Positions 52,764 to 62,600 of a DNA stretch of 64,000 nucleotides are shown here, piece by piece. Under the pieces are notes generated by a model. That model was not told the origin of the DNA, searched no databases, and saw only the letters and a program-made list of their open reading frames with translations. This DNA is from Haloterrigena salina JCM 13891 (lineage in GTDB: Archaea; Halobacteriota; Halobacteria; Halobacteriales; Natrialbaceae), in contig NZ_AOIS01000010.1 in assembly GCF_000337495.1 (NCBI RefSeq), forward strand, positions 66,812 through 130,811, read 5' to 3'. Within the stretch, counting starts at the first letter, position 1. Each line of letters opens with the position of its first letter. Both the position numbers and the translations under genes were made by a program.

Positions 52764-54992
52764 ATGTCAGAACTAACGATATACGATTCACACGGAAACC
52801 CCTACGGAGACGGCGGGAGAGGGCGTTCGAACGACCGGATCGAGGAGTTCTTCTTCGGCGGCGTCAAGCTGTACCTCGATGCCGGCTCCCGGACGGAACT
52901 GATCGTCTTCTTCCGCGCTCGAGAATCGAACGTCGGTCGCGCCGAACAGTTCTACGCCGTGTACACCACGCGAAACACGCGCAACCTGTTCGAGAACTTC
53001 ACGTCGGAGCTCCGCCAGCGGGTCGAGACCGAGTACGGAATGTCGATCGAGACGTCGTCCGACGACGTCAGGGTGTACGAGTCGCTCGGCGGCCGGAACG
53101 ACTCCGTCCCCGGCTCGGAGTTCGACCACTCCGTCGTCTCGAACCTGCTGCAGTCGGGGAAACGGCTGCGGTTCGGCGTGTCGTCCGCGAGCGGTGCACT
53201 GGCCCTCTGCTCGAAGTACCTTCAGGGGTCGGCAAACCGGGTCGCGATCGCGGACAACACGTCGATCGACGCCCTCGAGAGCTGCGATCTGGCGGTCGAA
53301 GTCGGAACCCATCGGGGCCTCGAGGCGCTGGGTGAGACGAGCCGCCTGATGGATGAGCAGCGCCGGAGCATGGAGGGCCAGTTGATCAACGAGAAGGTCA
53401 CGACGATCAAACAGGAGGTCGACGACCTCCGGACGAAGACCAGTAAGAGCGACGAGCAGATCCGAAACCGGCTCAAACGACAGCTATCGATCTTCGAGAC
53501 GCCACCGCCGCCGTCCAGTACCGGCGGTCGGTTCGACGCGTTGCCGAATCTGAGCCGTCCCCAGAAGCTCGCCGGGGGCGTGATCGTTCTCGTAGTTCTG
53601 ATCGCGCTCGTTTCGGTCGCGACCGCAGGACTACTGGGAGAACCCACCGCGCTCGCGGATGCGCTCGGCTTTAGCGACGACGCGAACGAATCGGAGACCG
53701 CTCTCGAGAACGTCACTGTGGAGGGGATCGAGATAGCGAACTTCGACGAGCAACAGAACATCACACTCTCCGGAGGTGAATTGAACGTCGCCGGCGAGAC
53801 GGATCGGGACGCGGTACGGATTACGTTCTCTCCCGACGGAGATAGCGGAGATGTGAACACCACGTCCGACGTCGGAGACGACAATTCGTTCGACGAGACG
53901 CTCTCCGGACTCGAGCCCGGCAGCGGCAAACTGCTCGTCGAAGTAGAGACGGACGACGGCGAGTTCGAGTCGGAGATCGACAAATCGGTGACGCTCGAAT
54001 CCGAGAGCGAGACGGACGCTCCGACTCTCGAGACCGAGTCGGTCAGCGACGAGTCGTTCGACGACCTCGAAGAGGCTGAAAACGCAGCAGTGGCGCTATC
54101 GGACGGCGAACTGACCGTCAGCGGAACGACGAATCAGGAGACCGTCACGGTCTGGTTCGAGCCCGAGAATGGCGATACCCAAAGCAACGGCCCAGTTGCT
54201 GTCGAGAACGGCTCGTTCGCCGTCACGCTGACCGACCTCGAGTCCGGCAGCGGCGTCCTCCGCGTCGAGGCAGGGTCGGACGACGGCGAGTTCGAGTCGG
54301 AACTCAACGAATCGGTGACAGTCGAACTCGAGCCCGAACCGACTCTCGAGACCGATTCGGTCGGCGACGAGTCGTTCGAAGAGCTCCAAGCGGCTGAAAA
54401 CGCGACGGTGACGCTGTCGGGCGGCGAGTTGACGATTGAGGGGACGACGAATCAGGAGACCATCGAGGTCTCGTTCGAGTCCGAGACTGGGGACGACCAC
54501 ACTCCCGACCCGATCGACGTCGAAGACGGCTCGTTCGACGTGACGCTGTCCGATCTCGAACCCGGCAGCGGCGAACTCCACGTCAAAGCGGGGTCGGACG
54601 ACGGCGAGTTCGAGTCGGCAATCGACGAGTCGGTAACGGTCGAACTCGAGCCCGAACCGACCCTCGAGAACGTTACGGTCGGCGACAAGCAGTTAGACGA
54701 ACTCGAGGAGAACGAGTCCGAGGACCAGAACGTCACGATCTCGGACGGCGAGTTGACCATCGAGGGATCGACGAATCAGGAGACCGTCGAGGTCTCGTTC
54801 GAACCCGGGACTGGGGACGACCCAACCATCAACTCGACCGATGTCGATGACGGCTCGTTCACCGTCACGCTCTCCGGACTCGAGTCCGGCAGCGGCGAAC
54901 TCCTCGTCAAGACCGGACTCGACGACGAAACTGACGAAGCCGAAGTGGAACGTCGCGCGGCGATTCGGCTCGAGTCGAACGGCTCGAACTGA
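52764..54992 (+). CDS. Single-pass membrane protein with four extracellular Ig-like repeats
   Basis: 742 residues. Cytosolic N-terminal domain of unknown fold (~1-180), a short coiled coil (~195-250), one membrane helix (~268-292, VIVLVVLIALVSVATAGLL), then an extracellular region of four tandem beta-sandwich repeats of about 106 residues with Glu/Asp-rich sequences and several N-glycosylation sequons. Repeats 2 and 3 are each exactly 318 bp. The unit ends the three-gene operon; it may be the receptor or sensor side of the complex. GTG at 52755 would overlap the preceding stop; ATG 52764 is preferred. Confidence 0.85.
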   Translation: MSELTIYDSHGNPYGDGGRGRSNDRIEEFFFGGVKLYLDAGSRTELIVFFRARESNVGRAEQFYAVYTTRNTRNLFENFTSELRQRVETEYGMSIETSSDDVRVYESLGGRNDSVPGSEFDHSVVSNLLQSGKRLRFGVSSASGALALCSKYLQGSANRVAIADNTSIDALESCDLAVEVGTHRGLEALGETSRLMDEQRRSMEGQLINEKVTTIKQEVDDLRTKTSKSDEQIRNRLKRQLSIFETPPPPSSTGGRFDALPNLSRPQKLAGGVIVLVVLIALVSVATAGLLGEPTALADALGFSDDANESETALENVTVEGIEIANFDEQQNITLSGGELNVAGETDRDAVRITFSPDGDSGDVNTTSDVGDDNSFDETLSGLEPGSGKLLVEVETDDGEFESEIDKSVTLESESETDAPTLETESVSDESFDDLEEAENAAVALSDGELTVSGTTNQETVTVWFEPENGDTQSNGPVAVENGSFAVTLTDLESGSGVLRVEAGSDDGEFESELNESVTVELEPEPTLETDSVGDESFEELQAAENATVTLSGGELTIEGTTNQETIEVSFESETGDDHTPDPIDVEDGSFDVTLSDLEPGSGELHVKAGSDDGEFESAIDESVTVELEPEPTLENVTVGDKQLDELEENESEDQNVTISDGELTIEGSTNQETVEVSFEPGTGDDPTINSTDVDDGSFTVTLSGLESGSGELLVKTGLDDETDEAEVERRAAIRLESNGSN
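53700..54989 (+). repeat. Four tandem ~318-bp repeats encoding Ig-like modules
   Basis: Repeat starts are about 53700, 54024, 54342 and 54660. Each unit encodes TLE(T/N)xSV...GELT(V/I)xGTTNQET...LExGSG...DDGEFES..., so the duplications were whole-domain. High similarity between units 2 and 3 suggests recent duplication or conversion; unit 1 is the most diverged and unit 4 lacks the common end. Confidence 0.85.
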
Positions 54993-55012
54993 TCGATTAC
55001 CGACGGCGGCTA

Positions 55013-55018
55013 TTTTTT
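55013..55018 (+). terminator. T-run terminator after the tubulin-like operon
   Basis: TTTTTT at 55013-55018, about 20 bp after the stop codon at 54992, is the pattern of an archaeal intrinsic terminator. It separates the operon from the tRNA gene. Confidence 0.5.
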
Positions 55019-55125
55019 CACGCAGGATTAGATGAGGTCAGAAGAGTCGGTTCGTGTCTGTCCCACTCACGCCGACGCGAAGAAAAAGGAAGAGTCATAA
55101 ATCCCGGGCGAAAACAGAGGACTGC

Positions 55126-55196
55126 GCGCGGATGGTCTAGTGGTAGGACCTGAGCCTTCCAAGCTCATGGCCCGGGTTCAAATCCCGGTCCGCGCA
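55126..55196 (+). tRNA. tRNA-Gly (anticodon UCC)
   Basis: 71 nt. Acceptor GCGCGGA pairs with TCCGCGC, followed by discriminator A. D-loop TAGTGGTAG, anticodon stem TGAGC/GCTCA with loop CTTCCAA (anticodon TCC), and T-arm CCGGG/CCCGG with TTCAAAT are all intact. The CCA tail is not encoded. A TATA-like CATAAAT lies about 27 bp upstream. Confidence 0.95.
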
Positions 55197-55428
55197 TTTC
55201 TACTGCAACAACTTCGCGAGCAGCAGAGATCGTATCGGGAGCGCCGACTCAAAATATCCACGCCAATGTTAACTAATATCGAACGCTCGGATTGGTTCCC
55301 ACGGCGTGACTACCCACCATCGTACCGTACCCGGACGACCGTTCACCGGAACCGTACCAGTTCGAAAATTCGAATGAGTATTCCGTCGGGTGTCAAGGTC
55401 TTTGGTAACGTGTATCAAACGGCGGCGT

Positions 55429-56412
55429 ATGAGTACTGATGCCCCGGCAACGACGCCTAACTACCGCGACCTCCCGGACGAGGAGTTCGAGGACCGCATC
55501 ACCGACCTGTGGGAGCGGTACGCCGACTGCGATCTCTGTGCCTACGAGTGTGCCGTCGATCGGACCACCGGTCAGGAGGGAACCTGCCGGGTCGACGACA
55601 CCGCGTACGTCTCGACGCACTTCCCTCATTTCGGCGAGGAGGACTGTCTGAAGGGCCGCAACGGGAGCGGAACGATCTTCCTTGCGAACTGTAACATGAA
55701 GTGCGTCTTCTGCCAGAACTTCGAAACCAGCCACGAGGCCGAGGGCAATCCCGCGACATCCGAGGAAATCGCCGAGATGGCCCTCGAGCTCGAGTCCCGC
55801 GGCTGTCACAACATCAATTTCGTCTCGCCGACCCACCACTCACCGCATCTGGTCGAAGCCGTCAAGATCGCGAAAGAGCGGGGGCTGGACCTGCCGATCG
55901 TCTGGAACTGCGGCGGCTACGAGCGCGCAGAGATACTCGAGCGACTCGAGGGGATCGTCGACATCTACATGCCCGACGTGAAGTGGTCGGACGACGCGGC
56001 CGCGGCGAAATACTCGAAGGCGCCGAACTACTGGGAAAACGTCACCGAGTCGCTACGGGAGATGCACCGACAGGTCGGCGATCTGGAACTCGACGACACC
56101 GGCCTCGCGACGGGCGGGCTGCTCGTTCGTCACCTCGTGATGCCCAACCACGTCGAAAACGCCGAGCGCGTGCTGGAGTTCATCGCCGCGGAGGTCTCCC
56201 CGGAGACGTTCGTCGATATCATGGCCCAGTACCGCCCTCACTACAAGGCCGACGGGGAGGAGTTCTACGAGGAGATCGGCCGGTCGATCACCGGAGACGA
56301 GTACGAGGCCGTGATCGACCACGCCCGCGACGTCGGTCTCGAGCGGCTCTACCTCGACCGATCGATGCTCGAGAACCGGCCCGGCCTCCTCGATCGCCTG
56401 GCTCGACGCTGA
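55429..56412 (+). CDS. PflA-like radical SAM protein
   Basis: 327 residues. The radical SAM cluster motif is CNMKCVFC (CxxxCxxC) around residue 90, preceded by a second cysteine-rich stretch DCDLCAYECAVDR and EGTCRVD that may bind an additional cluster. Resembles YjjW/pyruvate formate-lyase activating enzyme-like proteins, many of which have unknown substrates. It presumably generates a 5'-deoxyadenosyl radical to modify a protein or RNA. The ATG at 55429 removes an upstream AT-rich segment that is not coding. Confidence 0.85.
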   Translation: MSTDAPATTPNYRDLPDEEFEDRITDLWERYADCDLCAYECAVDRTTGQEGTCRVDDTAYVSTHFPHFGEEDCLKGRNGSGTIFLANCNMKCVFCQNFETSHEAEGNPATSEEIAEMALELESRGCHNINFVSPTHHSPHLVEAVKIAKERGLDLPIVWNCGGYERAEILERLEGIVDIYMPDVKWSDDAAAAKYSKAPNYWENVTESLREMHRQVGDLELDDTGLATGGLLVRHLVMPNHVENAERVLEFIAAEVSPETFVDIMAQYRPHYKADGEEFYEEIGRSITGDEYEAVIDHARDVGLERLYLDRSMLENRPGLLDRLARR

Positions 56413-56543
56413 CTGCTCGCAAGCGACTCGGTGACGTCGACGACGCCCTCGAGAATCAGGCGTCTCCGGCGACGACCGGAGAACTGGTCGACGCCTACAG
56501 CGACCGCGAGGTCGAGACGCAGTGGTGGATTCGACGGGGCTGA
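56410..56543 (+). pseudogene. Fragment of a small haloarchaeal protein gene without a start codon
   Basis: An open frame directly after the radical SAM stop encodes a fragment with RLGDVDDALENQASPATTGE and LVDAYSDREVETQ, resembling a small conserved haloarchaeal protein, but there is no ATG or GTG in frame and the C-terminal part is missing. I read it as a gene remnant. Confidence 0.4.
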
Positions 56544-56607
56544 GGCCGTCTGCGTCCTTGCGAATACTCGCACTGACTCGACCCGCTTTCCGATCGACCC
56601 GTCGCCC

Positions 56608-57093
56608 ATGAGCGAGTCCGCGACCAGATATTCGGCGGGCGACGAGGTAGCGACGCCCGACGGCCGCGGCGTCGTGGCGGCCGTCCTGACCGACGACATC
56701 GAGTTCCCGCAGGGCGGCGGCGAGGACGACTACGCGGCTGTCGAGGCCGGCGACGACTGACCGGCGTACGTCGTCGGCCTCGAGCGGGTCGGCTCCGCGG
56801 TCTACCGCGCCTCGAACCTCGAGCAAAGCGACCTCGAGGCCGACGGCGCCACTGAATCGACCGATGGCGACGCGGTGACCGACGTCGTCGACGAGGACGT
56901 CAACGGATTGGACTATCTGCCGGAAGGAAAGGATCGGGACAGCGTCCTCGAGTACTGGTCGTCGATCGGCGGCTCCGAGGATGAGTGCGCCCAAGATCTG
57001 ACCGACAAGTTCGACGCGGAGCGAGCGAAACAGCTCTGCTCGGCGATGAAAGACGAAATCCTGCGGACCCGGCGGTGGCGAACTAGATTCTAG
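56608..57093 (+). pseudogene. Interrupted gene: in-frame TGA at codon 51
   Basis: The frame from ATG 56608 reads through 50 codons, meets TGA at 56758-56760, then stays open in the same frame to 57093 (161 sense codons in all). The C-terminal part (VLEYWSSIGGSEDECAQDL, LCSAMKDEILRTRRWR) is conserved in haloarchaeal proteins. A point mutation or sequencing error explains it best; the downstream part could also start at GTG 56875. Confidence 0.65.
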
Positions 57094-57205
57094 TGCACTT
57101 CGTGCTCTGTTCTCCTCCTCCTCTCGTTCCCTCGTCGTCCCCCTGTCGCCCCTCGTTGTCGCTCTATCGTCCCACCTCGGGCCATCCACCGACGGACTCG
57201 ACCCC

Positions 57206-57967
57206 TCAGTCCACGCTGTCCCGGAGCGCGTCTTCTAGCTCCGCGACGAGGGTTGCGTCGTCGGTCCAGTACCCTTCGAACGTTCCGTCCGCTCGTTCCC
57301 GAGCGATCAGGCCCCCGGTCCGGAGTTCGTCGCCGCCGCCGTCGAAAGCGAGCACCCAGAACGTCCCGATCTCCGGGCCGGCGTCGGCGTGGATCGTCAC
57401 GCCGGGGATCGCCGGCCGATCCCACTCGTCGGCGACGTAGGCGTGGACGTCCAGCGTCGACTCGCCGGCGAGGCGAACGTACACCGGTGCCATCGCCTCG
57501 AGGGCGGCCGCTCGCTGGAAGCTGACCCGCAGGGTGCCGCTGCCGACGCGCCAGGCGCGGGTCTCGATCTCGCGGCTGATCGCGAGCAGCTGTCGCCGAT
57601 CGAGCGCCTGCCAGACCGTCGCCTCGAAGACCTCGATCACGCGGCGATAAGCGCCGTCGTCCGTCTCGGCCCAGGGGGCGACGATCGGCGGCTCGAGAAA
57701 CTCCCGAGCGGCCTCGAGTCCGATCGCGGCGACGAACTCGCCGTCTTCGGCGCTCGCGGGTTCATCGCTCCTTTTCTCGGCGCCTTCGCGGACGACGAGA
57801 AACCCCTCTTCGGTCGCGGCTGCAGCCGGCAGCGAGCGGTAGTCGACGGTGTCGACTCCCGTCTCCGTCTCGATCCGGTCGGCGATCGCGGGGCGAGGCT
57901 GGGGTGCGTAGACGGTGACCGTTCGCGCGGGCGCCTCGAGTCGGTCGAAGTAGTCGGAGAGCGTCAT
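57206..57967 (-). CDS. DICT-domain sensory protein
   Basis: 253 residues. The DICT domain is recognisable from the start LSDYFDRLEAPARTVTVYAP, a central FLVVREGAEKR and EFLEPPIVAPWAETDD; the C-terminus has FEATVWQALDRRQLL. Haloarchaeal DICT proteins pair with small DNA-binding proteins, as here with the gene at 58026. It likely senses light or another signal for a bat-like regulator. 58-bp gap to the upstream gene, so co-transcription is likely. Confidence 0.8.
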   Translation of the reverse strand: MTLSDYFDRLEAPARTVTVYAPQPRPAIADRIETETGVDTVDYRSLPAAAATEEGFLVVREGAEKRSDEPASAEDGEFVAAIGLEAAREFLEPPIVAPWAETDDGAYRRVIEVFEATVWQALDRRQLLAISREIETRAWRVGSGTLRVSFQRAAALEAMAPVYVRLAGESTLDVHAYVADEWDRPAIPGVTIHADAGPEIGTFWVLAFDGGGDELRTGGLIARERADGTFEGYWTDDATLVAELEDALRDSVD

Positions 57968-58025
57968 CGGTGATGGTCGAGCGGCAGCGTCGTGCGTCCC
58001 CGCGCCTCGATTCCGAGTCGCCCCC

Positions 58026-58391
58026 TCACGGACCGGCCTCCGCCGCGCAGGCTCGCGCCGCCAGCTCCCGGATCGGCTCGGGACAGGACGCGAGGGAGAC
58101 CCGACCGGTTTCCTCGTCGTGGGTCACGATGTCGGCGTCGACCAGCTTCGGGATGTGGACCTGCCGCAGCCGCAGATACCGCTGGTTCCGACACCGAGGC
58201 TCGATGACCCGACTGTCGTCCGCGTGGCTCCAGGCGGTGACCACGTCGGCGAGCTCCGACAGCGACGCCGTCTCGTGCTCGAGCAGAAAGTAGAGGACGA
58301 GTCGGCGATCCCGCTCGCGAAGCGCCAGAAAGGCGTCGTCGAGCAGATCCGGACTCGCGGTCGGCTCGGCCGGCGACTGTTCGGGATCCAT
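58026..58391 (-). CDS. DUF7344-like winged-helix DNA-binding protein
   Basis: 121 residues with the pattern LALRERDRRLVLYFLLEHETASLSELADVV and ...LRLRQVHIPKLVDADIVTHDEETG, typical of the DUF7344 winged helix of haloarchaea. It precedes the DICT gene on the same strand; together they form a sensor-regulator pair. An N-terminal Pro/Ser-rich tail of 15 residues is unstructured. ATG at 58391. Confidence 0.8.
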   Translation of the reverse strand: MDPEQSPAEPTASPDLLDDAFLALRERDRRLVLYFLLEHETASLSELADVVTAWSHADDSRVIEPRCRNQRYLRLRQVHIPKLVDADIVTHDEETGRVSLASCPEPIRELAARACAAEAGP

Positions 58392-58993
58392 GCTCGTGAA
58401 TGCTACTCGGGATTGCCATGTTATCTCTTTCCCCTGTTTGTATCGGTGATATCTGACACACTCAATTCGGGTGTGATGAACGCGGACTCGGGCGACGAAG
58501 AGCCGAACGCTGCACCGTCAATCGTTGCCTCGAGTCGTCGGCTGCGATAGAAGAAGAGGATTAATCGCCGAGGCGACGGTCGATCGAGACCCCGCGCAGG
58601 TCGACGGCTGCGGTGAAGACGAGTCCGAGGACGGTCCCGAACACGAGGTGTCTCAGGAGGCTCTCGATGTCGACTATCGGGAACTCGCCGGCGCCGCCGA
58701 CGAGCCAGCCGATGCTGCCGCTCAGTCCGGCCGTCGTGATCGTATTCGTGTTTGACTCGGCACTCGTGGCCGGGCTAGGCGGATCGACGTCAAAAGGGTT
58801 CGACTGGCAACGGCGCCGTGCTCCGCGCCGCGCGTTCGTCGGGACGCTCGAGGGACTCCCCTTCGACCGGTCTCGAGGACCGCGCTCCGACTGGTGGTAC
58901 GGGCAACCCGACGACGGAAGCCGTTGTCCGGCCCGACCGTCGATCCGGGAGCAGTCGCCGGACCCTTAGTGGTCGGCGCGCGAACTAGCGGAC
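58392..58993. other. Long intergenic region with possible gene remnant
   Basis: 602 bp with no complete gene. Plus-strand frames have irregular composition. On the minus strand 58561-58740 reads like the C-terminal half of a small membrane protein (see next entry). The promoter of the DUF7344-like gene is presumably near 58430-58450. Confidence 0.5.
58561..58740 (-). pseudogene. Possible 3' remnant of a membrane protein gene
   Basis: The minus-strand frame ending at TAA 58561 encodes GSIGWLVGGAGEFP and LLRHLVFGTVLGLVFTAAVD, two hydrophobic segments and a charged tail. No start codon lies upstream in a credible context, so it looks like a decayed gene or a very short protein starting at an internal GTG. 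Confidence 0.35.
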
Positions 58994-59548
58994 GTGGAGT
59001 ACGACCTCCTGGGCTGGCCGCCCGACGGCCCCAAGCTCCGGCTCGACTACGAGCGGTTCAGCTACGCCGGCAAGTTCGTCATGACCAACACGGGGAAGGC
59101 GGTGGCCCGAACCGACGAGAACGAGATCATCGCCGCCGTCGCGTTCAACGAGGACCGCACCGACGCGTCGACGCTGTGGCTGCGCTACGTGACCGTCGCC
59201 CGCGATCGGCGCGGCGAGGGGATCGGTCCCGAACTGCTCGCCCGCGTCCGCGACCGCGCCCTCGAACGGGGCTACGACCGGCTCCGGATCGCCGTCAACA
59301 ACCCCTTCGCCTACGAGGCGCTGTACCGAACGGGCTTCGCCTACACCGGGGAGACGACCGGGATCGCCGAACTGGTCCTCGAGCATCCGGCGCCGGTCGA
59401 CAACGAAGGCAATTTCGACGGCGAACCGGACGCGAAAGCGCGCTATCAGGCCGGCCTCGAGGAGTTCCGCGAACGGGAGCTCTCCGACGCGGAAACGGAG
59501 TTCCTCGAGTCTCGAGAGGGATCAGAACCACCGGAACTCGAGCCGTAA
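58994..59548 (+). CDS. GNAT-family N-acetyltransferase
   Basis: 184 residues. The GNAT core shows WLRYVTVARDRRGEGIGPELLARV, with the R-G-x-G acetyl-CoA loop (RRGEGIG), then NPFAYEALYRTGFAYTG in motif B. The substrate is unknown. The start is a GTG after the long intergenic region. C-terminal acid-rich tail of ~35 residues is disordered. Confidence 0.85.
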   Translation: MEYDLLGWPPDGPKLRLDYERFSYAGKFVMTNTGKAVARTDENEIIAAVAFNEDRTDASTLWLRYVTVARDRRGEGIGPELLARVRDRALERGYDRLRIAVNNPFAYEALYRTGFAYTGETTGIAELVLEHPAPVDNEGNFDGEPDAKARYQAGLEEFRERELSDAETEFLESREGSEPPELEP

Positions 59549-59605
59549 CGCGCGGTTCGGCGGCGGGCGCCGCCACGGCGAGCGGTGTGCGACGCGGTCT
59601 ACCTC

Positions 59606-62600
59606 TCACTCGCGAACAGCGGGGAGCGTAAACGAGAACGTCGAGCCATCGCCGGGTTCGGCGTCGACCCAGATGTCGCCGCCGTGGCGCTCGACGATCC
59701 GCTGACAGAGCGCCAGTCCGATGCCCGTGCCGTCGTACTCCTCGCGGCTGTGGAGCCGATCGAAAACGGTGAACACGCGGTCCTGATCGTCCGGGTCGAT
59801 CCCGATCCCGTCGTCTTCGACCGAGATCACCCACTCCCGTCCGCGGCGGGTCGCGTCGATCCGAACGCGCGGCGGGGTGTCGTCGCTGTACTGGATCGCG
59901 TTCTCGAGCAAGTTCTGCAGGACCTGCCGTAACTGGCTGGCGTCGCCCGACACGCGGGGGAGCCCGTCGGTCGCGATCGTCGCGTCGGTCTCCTCGATCT
60001 GGATCTGTAAGTCCTCGCGCACGTCCTCGAGCAGGGCGTCCAGGTCAACGGGTTCGAACGGGTCGCCCTGCGTTTCGACGCGGGAGTACGCGAGCAGACC
60101 GTCGATCATCTCGCGCATGCGGTCGGCGCCGTCGACCGCGAAGTCGAGGAACTCCTCGCCGTCCTCGTCGAAGGCGTCGCCGTAGCGGTTCTCGAGCAAC
60201 TGGAGGTAGCTGGTGACCATCCGCAGGGGCTCCTGGAGGTCGTGGGAGGCGGCGTAGGCGAACTGCTCCAAGCGCTCGTTGGACTCCTCGAGGGCCCGTT
60301 CCCGCTGGGTTCGCTCGAGCTCGTACGCGATCCACTGGGACATGAGGTGGAGGAACGTCCGCTCGACCTGCGTGAACTCCCGGTCGCGGGCGTCCGTCGA
60401 GACGAAGAAGAACGTCCGATCGGGCTCGTTCTCGAGTTCGATCCGCGTGCCGAGGTACGTCTCGACGCCGAACTCCTCGTACGCGATGCTGTCGCCGAAC
60501 CCGGTCCGCTCGGGATCGGTGATGTCGGCGACCGCCCCGTGGTCGACCGTCTCCCGACAGTACGTTTCCGACAGCGGCGCCTCCGCGCCGGGCTGTAGCT
60601 GGTCGTGATCGCCGCGTATCGCCTGGACCTTGAACGAGTCGGACGCCGGGTCGATCTCGGCGATTCCTCCGATTTCGAGGTCGAACCGTTCACAGCCCAG
60701 TTCGAACAGATCTCCCAACTTCGCCTCGAAGGATCGACTGGGATCGGCGGCGATCCGACTCAGCGTCTGCTGGTGGTGTTCGCGCTGTTCGCGCTCGAGT
60801 TCGTAGCTGATCCACTGGCCCAGTAACTCGATGAACGTCCGCTCGGTCTCGGAGAACGGCCGGTCGCGGGGTTCCGTACTCCCGAACCAGAACGTCCCGT
60901 ACGGCGTCGATCCGTCGGTCACTCGCGTCCCGAGGTAGCTCGTCAGCCCGAACTCCCGGTGGATCGCGTCGTCCTGCCAGTCGGTGCCGTGGACGTCCGT
61001 CATCGCGACGGGGTCGTCGGATTCGATCGTCCGCCGGCAGAAGCATCCGTACCCCGGATCGGACCACAGCTCGTCGTCGTCGTCGACGCCGAGGCCGACC
61101 CCCTTCTCCAGGCGGAACTCGCCGCCTCGTGACGGGAGGTGGTTCAATCCGCCCATCTCGAGGCCGAACCACTCCCGACCCAGTTCGAGCAGTTCCTCGA
61201 GCTTCTCGTCGAAGTCGCGGTCGGGGTCGGCCGTGATCCGGTAGCTCTCCTGGAGGAACGCCTCCCGCTGCCGGCGCTGGAGTTCGTACTTCACCCACTG
61301 CCCGAGCAACCGCTGGAAGGTCCGCTCGTCGTCGGAGAACTCGCCGTCGTGGGGCTCCTCGGAGACGAAGAAGAACGTTCGGTCGACGTCGCCCTCGACT
61401 TCGATGTACGTCCCGAGGTAGGTCTTCATGTCGAGCTCCCGGTAGACGTAGAGATCGTCGTAGCCGGCCTCAACGGGATCGTCCACGCTTCCGACGGTGT
61501 CGCATCCGGCGACCGTGGCGCAGTAGGTTTCGGACAGGGGGAGCTCGAGCCCGGGTTCGAAGCCGTCGTACGTATCGCTCACGTACTCGACCTCGAACCG
61601 GTCGTCGTCGGAATCGACCGTGGCCATCACCCCGAGTTCGAGGCCGAACTGCTCGCAGCCCAGTTCGAACAGCGCCTGTAGCTTCTCCTCGAAGTCGAGG
61701 TTCGGATCGGACGTGATCTGGGAGCTCTCCCGGAGGAACCGCTCGCGGCGCTGTCGCTCGAGTTCGTACTCAATTAACTGCCCCATCAGATCGAGGAACG
61801 TCCGTTCGGCGTCCGTGTACGGCACCTCACGGGTCGTCTCGGAGCCGAAACATAACGTCCCGTACGTCTCGCCGCCGACGTGGATCGTCGTACCGAAGTA
61901 GGCGTCCAGTCCGAACCGCTCGTAGGCGGGATCGTCAGTCCAGCCCGCCTCGGCCGCGTCCCGCACGGCGATGCGTCCGGGCGACGCGAGGAGCTTCTCG
62001 CAGTACGTCTCGCAGAGCGAATCGGTGACTCCCGGACGGATGTTCTCGTGCGCGCCGACCGCGTCCACGATCTCGAACGTGTTCTCGTCTATGGTCTCCG
62101 TGAAGTAGCCGATCTCGAGGCCGAGTCGCTCGCGGCCCAGTTCCAGCAGTCCCGCGATCTTCTCGTCGAAGGACGCGTGGGGCGTGGCGATGATCTCGTA
62201 CAGTTCCCGCTGGTAGCGCTCGTGGGTCTCGATCGTCGTCCGCGCGTCGGTCCGATCGACCAGCGTCGCCAGCTTTCGGTCGAGTTCTCGAGACGGGTTA
62301 TCGGGACCGAAGTACTCCTCGGGCGGCGTGTAGTAGAAGTTCTGACAGACGGTGGTGTCGTCGTGGACGAGAAACGGATGGGTCCTGAGGACGTTGTGGA
62401 GGATCTCTGCGGGGAATCGGTTGCGGTTGTACTGACAGAGGACGGCGTAGTCGTCGTCGTTGTAGAGCGGGTTGAGCAGCTCCTCGTACTCGCAGAGGTC
62501 GTCGAACCCCGTGTCGTCGGCCTCGAGCGCCCACGTCATTTCCGCGGCGGCTCTGAGCCCCGCGAACTCGTCGTCGGTCGCGTCGGCGAGCGTCTCCTCC

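Noticed and set aside
55126..55196. tRNA-Gly as attachment site for an integrated element carrying the tubulin-like operon
   Set aside because: No integrase gene and no duplicated tRNA 3' end are visible; the operon lies on the 5' side of the tRNA.
56758..56760. TGA as selenocysteine or programmed readthrough
   Set aside because: No SECIS-like structure is evident, haloarchaea are not known for selenoproteins, and adjacent sequence also shows gene decay.
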